Positions 13,501-25,500 of a stretch of DNA of 64,000 bases are shown here, piece by piece. Every line of letters starts with the position of its first letter. Position 1 is the first letter of the stretch. The DNA is taken from positions 48,902-112,901 of the forward strand of contig BEXV01000867.1 of assembly GCA_003118195.1 (NCBI GenBank), written 5' to 3'. This DNA is from Hemicentrotus pulcherrimus. Its lineage: Eukaryota; Echinodermata; Echinoidea; Camarodonta; Strongylocentrotidae. A program made the position numbers and the translations under genes. Under the pieces are notes generated by a model. It was not told the DNA's origin, did no database searches, and saw nothing but the letters and a program-made list of their open reading frames with translations.

Positions 13501-16500
13501 AGTGGAAAGTTCATATCTACAGTAGATGTAAAAGTGCTCCCATATTGTGATGTAAGCTCAATTTATATCTCTCTTCTTGAATTTGTAGACGATTGGTGCA
13601 CCAAAGAAGTATGCAACGGTAACAAGTTAAAAAATATTAATACTATCAACATTTCAAAATGGCTGTGCAAGTTTAAAGAAGCGATGTAAGAAGGGATTCA
13701 ATACTAACAACACCATCAAAGCTTGGTTCTCAAAACATGTTTGTTGTTGAAAGTTCAACAAATCATTAGTGTCAAAGGTCATATATACTTAGGGTTTCTA
13801 TTTCTTTAAAGGAGTGAGAAAGCTAGGTCATACCTTGACTGAAGTCTCAGGCAGGTAGTGCGGGTTTCTGAGCTTGGTAGTGATGTAGAAACGGAAGTCA
13901 TGGGAATACTCTATGGTACTGTCTCCTAGACGGATACAGATGGCTCCTCCAGACTTGAAGGTCTGCTTCAGGAGCAACGGCTCCAGGATGGGATCCAGCT
14001 CCTCGGCTACATTCTCAAGCAGAACCTGATTGGTGGAAAATGTAATTAAATGGCATGCCCTAATGACAATGTTTTGACATCAATGAAATTGATATCCTTT
14101 TTCCCCTACTGATCAATAATGTATCCTAGTTTCCATAGTTTCAGCTATATATTCTGTTACTGCTCTGAATTTCCTGCTTACCCTCTGCTGTCTCTCTACC
14201 ACATACATTTTGCATCTTGTCTGAACATACATGTATACTAAAATGCAATAACACCAACACAAGACCCCATTCAATGTGTTGACAGAAAAAAAAATATATA
14301 AATACATATACAAGTGTAAATTAATTAATCTTTCATATATGTTTCTCTCTCTCAGCCCTCAAAAACACTTCAATTACAACCTGTTTATCTATCCAAGGCT
14401 ATTTAATAAAAAACTGGAGCAAATTTCCTGTTCCGTATAATTTTCTTATTCACTCTCCCATGTTTTGGAATGTTATTACAATTTCATACGCTCGTTGTTT
14501 GTCAGGCACATACCTCAATAATGAATTAGGTAAGCATGAGAGCGTAGGCAAAGAGAAAGGTCTTTGTAATTGCCTTGGTTCCAATGTCAGGATATCATGA
14601 CCAGTATCTATTCAAGCAGTTCTCAAATAAGCTTTCAACGAGTCTGTCATAACCCTAGTAAAATCACCATTACACTAGGATGAGGAGGATCGCTAAAGAA
14701 AAAATGTCTTTCAATAACGTAATTACAAGGATTATGTCATGAGTTTACATTTGACTTTCATCTAACCCCTAAGCTCCACCTTTTAATCTGCCAATTATTA
14801 CTTCAGGGGTGATGTTGAGCACTCCTTTTTTTCCCCAACCACCCCCCTCCTTGTTTTTGGAAAAAATGGCATCTAACAACGTTCCCCGCCTTTTGAGTAA
14901 GAAAAATTGGTTGCAAATAGGAAAGAAAAGGGAAAATAAGGGAAAATCAGGAAAATAGGGGGAAAATTGGGAATGAAAAAAAAATTGGTAATTTTTTTTT
15001 TAAATAGGAAAACCGATTTAAATAGGGTAATTATCAGGCCTGTAATACTTACAGGAGTCCCAAACTGGACACAGTTCTCCAGAGTCCTCACAAAGTCACC
15101 ATCGGTAAGCTTGATGACATGAAGGTTGTTGGCTTTCTCCATGTTCTTGACCCACTTATTAGCTTGACCCTGGGGATCAATCATGAGAGGCCATCGACGG
15201 GCATTGCTATAGGAAACAAGAACAAATTTGCAAAACTCCTTATACTTTGTTTGTTGGTATTGGTGACATGCATAGTATATATCTTCAATTCCATGTTCAG
15301 GTCATGCAATAAAAACGAGGCAGGATCAGCTTTCAGTGTTAATTTTTACAAAAAGGGTTACCAATTAGAATTCAAGTCTCTGAAAAAAAAGAAAAAAAAA
15401 TTATCTACCGGTACATCTTATGTGGAAAAAGCTTGAAATGTGCTCAATAGTTAAATTGTTAGGGCTGGAAGTCAGGTTTTTACCTCACTGCAAAAAAGGA
15501 CCGACACCCTTTTTCATTCCCATTTTCTTTTTTCATCTTCTTAGAGGTGAATAAAGGTAATAGCAATATTAAATTTTGAATCATTTTGTTTTGAAATCAC
15601 ATGTTAGAAGTAGCAATATTTTCCACATCGTCTTTTAATCCCATAATCCAATCAGGGGGTATATATTCAAATTTGTGCTGAACTTAAATTGTAGATTCTT
15701 ATCTTGGCAACTAAGACCACCAGTATTGAAATGAGAGCAAGGGATTTGAAGAGGATAAATTGATTGATATACAAAGTGAGTAGTTAACGAATAGGAGTGG
15801 AAGAGAATGACAGAATTAATTCATATTTGTAAAAGTAAATGCCCTAGCTGATGTAATAATAGGATTATGTCCGAGTAGTTTATGAAAAGGAGTGAAAATT
15901 AATAACAAAATTACTTTCATTTAAGTAAAGAAGATAACCTGTTTCTATGGAACCTTTTAGAAAACAGGGACCTGAGTAAAACCTTTTTTTTTCTAAACTA
16001 ATAGAATATAATAAGTCAATGTACTTTTACATCTAGGGCAGGCAATTGCCTGCTTTATCAGACGATGAAGCATTGTCTTTTATTAATGTGCCATTGTGCC
16101 TCCAAAAAAACACATCAATAATTCAATCCTTGCTACATGTATGTGTAGTGAAATGTAAAGGAATAACAGGATATTCAATTCATCTAGGGAAATAATTTTA
16201 AAGTGCTACGGTAATATTAGTTTAATCTCATGTTCACTCAATTCAATTAATTAATGGATGTGAAGTGCATGTGCAACACACCGTATCCTTCCATAAATAC
16301 TTGAATTAATGAATAAAATATTGTATCATCAACTGAGCCTTACATGCACTTGATGAAAGGGCCATTTGCAATCTCATATTGAAATATCTCATTGGCAATA
16401 TCCCTTTGGCATTAATGAGCATCAAATTAATCAACCTTTTTTTTAATCTGTCTAGGATCATTCAAAGCTAAATAATAGAGATTAATCTTCTCTTTTTTTG

Positions 16501-19500
16501 TTTTTTTACTTAACTCCATTATGAGCATACATTTTCTTCATGTAAGAAATATATTATGCAAAGGGTCACCATTTCTAAAGAAAACTATACAATATCGTGC
16601 TAAAGATTTAGTTTCCTAAAGACGAAAGCCTCCACCTGCAGCACAAATCCTGTCATAATAGTGGTGTGGGCATATTGAGCTGATACACATAAGAGCACAA
16701 AAATATAATGAATAGAAAGACTATACGGCTATTAAAATTGATAGGAATTAATAGTCCATCCATACAGCTGCTTCTTGGTTTGATGGCGATATTTCTTATC
16801 ATTCAATGCACCTGTCTCGGGTTGATACACTAATCATTCATAATTTGATGCTTTGTTGAAAACACAAGGGGCAAATCAAATCAAATCAAAATCATATTAA
16901 ATTAATGCTGACTATGTGTCTCCTCCTCTCTGTATACTTAATGATGTGTACAGGCCATTATGACCACCAATATATTTTACAACTAAAATCTAAGGAACCC
17001 CATTCTGTTTTGAAGACTTACAATTAAAACCTGATATCATTTTATTACTAACTTGTAAAAAAGTTGATAAATACTAGTCATTCAATGTTGACTAATGTTT
17101 AATCAGAAGGCTTTAAAAGATTTAAAATAATCAAAATTATTCTTTCAAGTCTAAATAACATTGGGGGGATTCGAGGCAGCTCACAGCATTAAATGTGCAT
17201 GAGGCTCAACAATGGATAATGTGGTTCATTGTAAAATGCCCTTAATAACCAAATTTCCTGACTCCTTTATTTTTAATGAAAGCACTTACCTTCCTCCACA
17301 TACACACACCCACACAAAAAACTGATCTTGAATGCCCACGGGCAGTTACTTTATAACAAAATCCACAGCAGATGGTTCACTTGAAATGATAAATTATGTC
17401 CAAGAAGGTAATTTAAGATGAAGGAGACCCTTGAAATCTTATGACAAATTAGTCCTGCTTTCCTTCCCTGACTAAAGTTCAACGATTTTGCCCCATGAAG
17501 ATGACGAATTAATTCCATAGACATTCGACAGGGAACTCCATCATTCATACATGTATACACTACAAAATACAGACATTAATTTATCATTACAGTTTGATGT
17601 CATCAGTTTCCAGCCCAAAGGATGTTAAAATCTGTGTTAGAATATGTTAACCCCCTTCTAGCTCCAAAGGATCAATCTAGCTATTTGGACTGATGGTAGA
17701 AAATTTGTATTAATTTGAAAGAAAGGATATCTTGAATAATATCGCTAGTGATATTCGTTTGTCTCGTAATGTGGTCAATAAGGGATCTAAAAGACCACAT
17801 TGTGAGACAAACGAATATCACTAGCGATATTATTTTTGATACTACATACGCAATGAGTAATATATTTAGCAAAGGATATCTTGTTGGGAAATTCATATAT
17901 GGGGAGAGGCTTGACCTAGATGCATTTATTCTGTGTGGACTATTTTAGTCTACTACAAGTACTGTTATGATTTTCAAGTACTATCTTTCGGTACTCTGAT
18001 TGCAAGGTTTTGATTAATGGATAACTGAGCAGAAGGTACTAAAAATATATCAAATACCAGTATAATATAACTTACCAATGTAGGTCAGAGAATTTGTTTA
18101 ATAATTTTCTGGAATGAACAAAATTACTAACCTGATAATGATACCATTCTCAACAGAGAAACTGTCTGTGGGTAGACCAGCAATGTTCCAAGCCCTAATC
18201 TGGACCTGGTCTCCGAGTGTGTTACTAAGGGAGAACTCTGTTGATGTTGGAATTCCATTAGTACTGACTTCTCTGAACCACTCTTTGATTTGATCCTGTA
18301 AGAAGAGGAATACAACAAACCAAAGGAATGTTTAGCATTCTTTCCATATTAATTAAGGTGTAGAGAAGATACATGAGCACAGAACTTCATATGTTGCTAA
18401 ATGACATTAAAATAGTTAGGACTAGCAGAACATAGTGACCGTCACCCATTTGCAAATTTATATACTCTGTAGGTAAGGGAGGAGGAAAGATATGATAAAA
18501 CTCATAAATATTAGTGTCTCTCCATCAAAACATGCCTAGTCTTGGCGTGAATCGACAGTTTACTAGAAGAGGGAAAGAAGAAAAACAAAATTAAATCATA
18601 ATGACAGATAAAAATGTGATGTGGTAAATGAAGGCTTGCAAAGAAGTTTAGGGGAAAAGCAGTAAGATATACATGTCTCAAAGAAGTCACCATAATCACA
18701 TCAAGAAGACATATAATCTAGTTGTATCTGATTAACCTCTGACCTTTGACCTTATTATTTTCCTATGGGGATGCATGCTGGTACCAAGTTTGAAACTGTT
18801 ATGGTTCTGGAGAATCTTGGATCATCATAACAAAAATACAATCCTAAATGCTTTAAGTGTATTGACCAATGACCTTTAACCTGACCTTTGAACCAATAAA
18901 TCTATGTTGCATATCTTCCTACGTTGGTTGATGCATAATTGTGCAAAAGTATAAGTAAATACCTCATACAGATGTGAATATAACACCAAAACAACAAAAC
19001 AAAACAAAAAGTTGTATCTATATTCACCCTTGACCTTTGACATTATTCCACCAACCTAGTCAGCTTATCTCCTTATGCAGACGCTGACTATACTACTAAG
19101 TTTGAAGTTCAGAACTCTAATGGCCATTGAGATACCGTGATAGTAATATTTCTTTTAGGGGAGGGGGCATAATTTTATCATAATGACATTTGACCTTTGA
19201 CACATATGAATGGACAACCTGAAGACACATCACTCACATATATGAAAGAAGTGTCAACACTAAATTGGGTCGATTAATCAGCTCATCTGATAACAAAATT
19301 AGGATGGATTTAAAAATTATCAACAAACGATTTACACTGGAAACTTATGCCTGGTGGAGGGAAAGGAAATTGGATGTCGCCTGGGAGGAAAAGCTCAATA
19401 GAAATACGAAGGATAAGAAGACATGATAAAAAGACCACAGTTTAATCTAGAGTAATAAGCTAACATGATAACAAACACACCAAACAAAACAGCCCACATA

Positions 19501-22500
19501 TGCCACGTTAGTACATGGTTAAGAAAGGAGTGATAAAGGCAAGGAATATTACCATCATCCTCATAATTACATAAACTGACACATCAGAAAGAAATATGAC
19601 AGTATAATGAAGAAGAAAAAACACCCATGGATGCCAGAGCAATAATATCAACAGTGTCTTGCCTAAATTGCATCGTCATTAAAGTCAAGCTACAAGAAGC
19701 CAGGTGACATTGTAATTACTAAGAACACGATATTACAAAAAAAAAGGGCTGCGCGACGCTCTTTGGTAAAAAAATCGGTGGGCATGAGAATCGATGGTAG
19801 ACTGGGATCTATAAACAAAATTGATTGGCCAAAACTTGGTGGATTTGACAATGCCGGCAACTACATTAACGATATTTGGACTTGTTTGGGGTTAAATAAT
19901 TGACACACTTTTAAAAGCAACAGATGTATTCTTCTCAACATTCCCGCGATGAGTTACTGCTGAACTACCAATACAGAGTTTTTAGCAGTTTAATTTTTTT
20001 TCAGTCGCATTACACGTTCGATTCGCGACTACTAAGTCTTAGAAGGATTTTCCCTCTCCAAAATCGCTTATAAAGTCGCGATCTAAAGTAATTATCTCTG
20101 TTCAGAAAAAATAACGAATCAGAACGCACTTCATCAAAGCGCGAATAGTAAAAGCGGTGTTTGATGTATTTATATATATTTCCCCCTGAGCACAAGCACC
20201 TGTTGGCATACCCACCCTATTTGTGGTGTGTTTGAGTTGGTTCAATCGCAGCATTCATACCCGTCAAAGCAGACACTCGATGGATGACGTCGAGATAAAC
20301 TTTGATTCCGGGATATCGACGGGCGCCAAAAACGACACTTCACGAGAAAGGATTTGAATCATCATAAACACCATTTTCACTATTTTCCTTGGGGACGTAA
20401 TTTATCAATTTTCGAATGCCATGTTAATTGGCTTTTGTTTACCGTCGACACTTGCAAGAAAACGGAGCGAAACAGAAAACTGATTTTTCATGGCATGCCG
20501 TGTTGGGTCTACAAATCTTATTGAACATACAAAATAACAGCACGTTCTAATCGTTTGTTTATTCACCATTATTTTCTCAAGAACACACAGAATATGCCAA
20601 CTACGTGCATAAATGAAAGGAACCAAACTTCATTCTAGTAAACGTGTTCTTCCTGTACTTCCGAGTCTTTTACAGTTTAACTACTGAACTATCAAGGCGT
20701 GCACCAAACTTTTAAAACATCGTGAAACAGGCGGGTATATATTTTAAAAGCGAATTTCATCGCGACTTTCAACAGATGATCGGATGACAAAATTGACTTT
20801 GGAGTTGACGATTCAGTACCAAAGGTTTGCGCAACGACTGGTGAAAATCAATTCTTCTTTCCTCTGGAAATGGCGGTGGAAGGGCAAAATACGTTAATGC
20901 GTCTTTGCATACGATTGATAATCAATTTCTCTATTTTGAATTTCATTCGTAATTAGTGACGCGTATATAAATAAAATTCAATGCTCCCATTCTAAGAGCG
21001 GCAATCATATTCGCGGTGGTCACCATAGTGATATGTGGTCACCATAGGTGGTGGGTTTGTCACATCAATCAAGCAATTTAACACCAATATGTGAAAGAGG
21101 AGATATCTATTATTCAAACTGCTCTGGATTTATTCGGACATCATCATTGAATAAATACCGGGACCTTTCTACGGACTCGTTCACAATACTCGAAGTTTAA
21201 CAAATGATCAAATGGTCAATTTAATGATTAACAGCAAATTGTTTTCTGGAGACACGATTCTATAGTTCTTTGAGGAAGTATGATGCATTAACAGAATGAC
21301 GGATTAATTGCTTATTCATCAATTCTCGTAGTATCAAACGCTTACACGAGAATTAGATACACATAATTATAAAGGCACAAATCGCACAATTGCATGGATG
21401 AGGGGAGAGCCCTTCGAAAAGGCGGCAAATGAACAAGAAACATGACTGCATGTCTTAAAAGAACAAGGTCTGGGTATGTTCTTTCATCGTTATCATCACT
21501 TCTCGTCCTCAAAGGCCAGTGTGTGTGCTACACCATCACCCATCGGTCGTTCTTTGCACTTAATGCTCCCTTCCTAATTGACAATTATACCCGGTTCAAC
21601 TGAAGCGCGACGAGTTGAAACGGGAGGGGGTTAGCCTTAAGACAATTTTTTTTGTAAGGGGAAAAAGAAATGGCGGGAGCTATGGCTCAAAGTGAAACTA
21701 CTGTAGCAGGTGTTACAATAGACGTGAACATCACTGCTGGAAATGAAGAGGACTTTGAAACTGGACTTGCAGAAGTCTTTGAATCCACATTCCTTATTTT
21801 TGTGTCGATTCTGGGGACATTTGGAAACATTTTGGTGATAGCAGCTGTGCTAAGCACGCCCACTCTCCGGACCCGTGGCAATATCTTCATCATCTTCCTT
21901 GCCATCACGGACCTTATAACAACAGCAATCTTGGCCCCATTTTTTATCTTTACGTTATTGAATGGAGGTTGGCCCTACGCCGAAATATACTGTGATATCC
22001 TAGGGTACGCGGCTCTGATATGTCTGTCGTTATCCGTTATGTCTTTAGGTCTCATAGCCATCACAAGGTACGTCGCCGTTACCCGTCCAAAGCATGTGTT
22101 CCACAAGCAATGTAATGCATGTGTCATTATTGTAGCCTTCAGCGTGTTGGCGACACTCAACTGCCTCATCGTAATCTTGCCCGAAGTGGCGGATTTCGGC
22201 GACGTGGGATACAACTCTGACCTGGGACACTGCTCCATGCTTTGCGAAACAGACAGAGATTGGTGGTACTGCTCGACCTTGTTCCTTGCAGGAGTAGTGA
22301 CCACGATGACCATCACGCCTGCATATTATGCCTTGACACTATGGGTAGTCCGGAAGAGCAGAATAACTGTTGCTGCCATCAACCGCAACAGTGAGAGGCA
22401 TCACTCGACCAGCAAAGGCGTCGCTCCTAAAGCAGGCAATCGTGCCCCCACGCTTAGCCGAGAGGAGATCAGATTGACCAAAAAACTTATGCTCTTATTT

Positions 22501-25500
22501 CTCATTTTCTTCGTCTGTTGGTGTCCTTACTCCATCGTGATCCTGAGCGACAAGAATGGCATCATCCCGACACCCCTGCACCGATTCACAAATCTTTTCA
22601 TATGGGTGAACTCCTGTCTTAACCCATTTCTCTACGCTTGGATGATGCGTTCGTTCCGTAATGCGTACAAGAGCGTGACCAAGTTTAATAAGTGGAGGAA
22701 GTACCTGCCTTGTAAGAAAGTGCGGGAAGAGGTAGACTCTGGGTCATCCATTATTATGACACGAGGAGCAGCGACTCTTTAAGCATACACAAACTATTAC
22801 TGTCGACACAGAAGTGATATAATTATAGAGCAGAACAACAGCTTTTGAATTCGTGTCATAACCAGTGTTCTTTCAAGTGGGTGATTGTTTCATGATTAAG
22901 AATGATGTTGAGAAACTGCTACTTAGCTTTACACATGAACAGAGATGTTTTAAATTACGAGACCTCGCACAGGAGGTCGGTTGTACAAAGTATGGATATG
23001 ATAGTAAAACTTTCACTCATAAATTAATATATAGGCCAGAGATTTTAATAATCACATGTGGTAACATGGAGTGTTCGCCATACAGTAACAAGTGGTGATT
23101 AGTAAGTCAATAAATGTGTCTATATTTGTTTCCTCGTTAGTGTTGAATGAAAACTAAATCAAAAACAAATATTTCGTTATTCGTTTGCCGAAAGGCAGAG
23201 AGCCATTCTTCCTCTCAGTTTGTTATTTTAGAATATTCTATAACAGGTTGGAAAAGTTTTAAAGAAAACCGGAAAATAGATGGATGCTATACCTCTTAAA
23301 ACATGAGCTCTTATCAATTCATATTTTCCCGTTAAAAAAAACGAAATTCATAAATAACCTTAGAATTATGGCAATGTAGTATTTTTTCTATTCAATGAGA
23401 ACAATAAATCATATTCATAATTNNNNNNNNNNNNNNNNNNNNNNNNNNNNNNNNNNNNNNNNNNNNNNNNNNNNNNNNNNNNNNNNNNNNNNNNNNNNNN
23501 NNNNNNNNNNNNNNNNNNNNNNNNNNNNNNNNNNNNNNNNNNNNNNNNNNNNNNNNNNNNNNNNNNNNNNNNNNNNNNNNNNNNNNNNNNNNNNNNNNNN
23601 NNNNNNNNNNNNNNNNNNNNNNNNNNNNNNNNNNNNNNNNNNNNNNNNNNNNNNNNNNNNNNNNNNNNNNNNNNNNNNNNNNNNNNNNNNNNNNNNNNNN
23701 NNNNNNNNNNNNNNNNNNNNNNNNNNNNNNNNNNNNNNNNNNNNNNNNNNNNNNNNNNNNNNNNNNNNNNNNNNNNNNNNNNNNNNNNNNNNNNNNNNNN
23801 NNNNNNNNNNNNNNNNNNNNNNNNNNNNNNNNNNNNNNNNNNNNNNNNNNNNNNNNNNNNNNNNNNNNNNNNNNNNNNNNNNNNNNNNNNNNNNNNNNNN
23901 NNNNNNNNNNNNAAACCCCCCCCCCCCCCCCACTAGTTTTGCCAGGAGAGATTAGACCTCCCTGCATGGTCACTGACCAGCTCTCAATTAACATAAGAAA
24001 AAGGGGATCATTGGGGACCAATGGTCACCAATAAGGCATTGTTAGCTATATAGAGGGCGCAAGTAGCTGTAAGTAGTGCAATGGGGCTTCAAATCATTTT
24101 ATAATATATGACTAACGTCTTTCATGAAAGATTAAAACTAATGTCAAGTGTGAGCTTAATTTTTACAAATTTTAATCATTCTGGAGAAGAAGAAGAAACA
24201 AAGTTGGCAAATTTGCATTTATTGTCAGATGGAATATGAATCGTTCAGAATTGATTTTACATATCATGAATCTTGAAGGTCACAGCTTTTTCCCTTCTTT
24301 AGGTTTTCCATCGGATTCCATTAATCATCTGATAAAGACGTAGCAATATGTATATAGCTACAATGTTTATTGTTACCATGCCATTTCTTCAATTAATCAG
24401 CATTAAAAGCCTCAGAGGCGCTCTTGCGTACGATGAAGGCATGTTTTCATTAATATGTATATAGATAGAAGTAATGGATTCGTTGGGTTGCACAGCATTT
24501 TTAAGAGCTTTATAAACAATTAAAAATATATTTCATAGTATACGAATCGTTTTTTTTCTAGTACATTTTACAAATTAGTAATTTACTCCAGCACTATACA
24601 TAATCGCTTTTAATACTATATGGATTGCGATAGTAACTGTCATGCCTTGAAAATGTTAATATCAAATGGGGTTTTGAAGAAAAAAAGGGACATTCACAAT
24701 TGATTGAAAATTTAACAGCGATGCACTTTGACCATAATTGTTCACAACCAAACCAAATGTACTCTACAATATTAATACACTTTTAAAAAACGCGCTGCCA
24801 TTAAAATGTACCCGAAAAACATGTTAAGTGGTAAATTACTATGTTGTAAACGTTGAAATAAATGAATAAAAAGTGAGATGACTCTAAAATTATTATCGAC
24901 CTTATTCACAGGACATCTGTTCTTATTTGGTTGGGATATCAAACAATTATGTCTGAGTCACCAATCAAATCAAAAGTGCTGTTTCTATTCAAAGTCAGTG
25001 GCATGTTTATTATTCGATGTTGTTGGATTAAAAGGGGGAAAATGTGTTTTCTTCGACATGTTGTTTAATCAAGATATAATGCATGTTATGTCATTTGTGC
25101 ATAAAGTGAAATATCGAACAACGAAATAGCACTACTTCTTGATGGCAAGTTCTTGTGTAAGTCGTGATGACTGAATTTGCAAATGTGAGTTGGGTGCCAC
25201 AGTATTTTGATTCGTAATTGGAAAGTGGTGGCTGATTGATTGTTTGATGAATGACAGATTAACCGATATGAATAGCACTCTGTTTTGAATGACAAGGATT
25301 ACTTGTTGGCATACGCTGTGGATTGATTCACTGTCGTTCAAATTTCCTTTGAGGAATTTGTAAAGTAAAAATTGGTTTGGGGAGGTTTCACACATCTCGA
25401 TATCATTGGTAGAAATATTCCTACTCTTTATTAGGGGGGTAGTATCTATACCACTGAGTTTGCTTTGACGAATTTGTATCGTGGCATGAGTGGCATGGGT

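Larger units (their letters stand above)
12603..15052. other. Introns with DR1-like hexamers, SINE tail and low-complexity repeat
   Basis: Intron 12603-12952 has three AGGTCA-like hexamers spaced by one base at 12611-12630, inside the upstream sequence of the acceptor. Intron 13087-13833 holds a SINE-tail copy at 13318-13390. Intron 14026-15052 ends with a G/A-rich stretch (about 14905-15045) similar to one at 29940-30055. Confidence 0.7.

Noticed and set aside
17748..17948. 66-codon and opposing 71-codon frames
   Set aside because: They arise from the symmetric hairpin element.
22865..23098. 77-codon frame after GPCR 1
   Set aside because: Best explained as 3' UTR of the receptor gene, ending just before AATAAA.
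23392..24021. Open frames across the N run
   Set aside because: They consist of undetermined bases.
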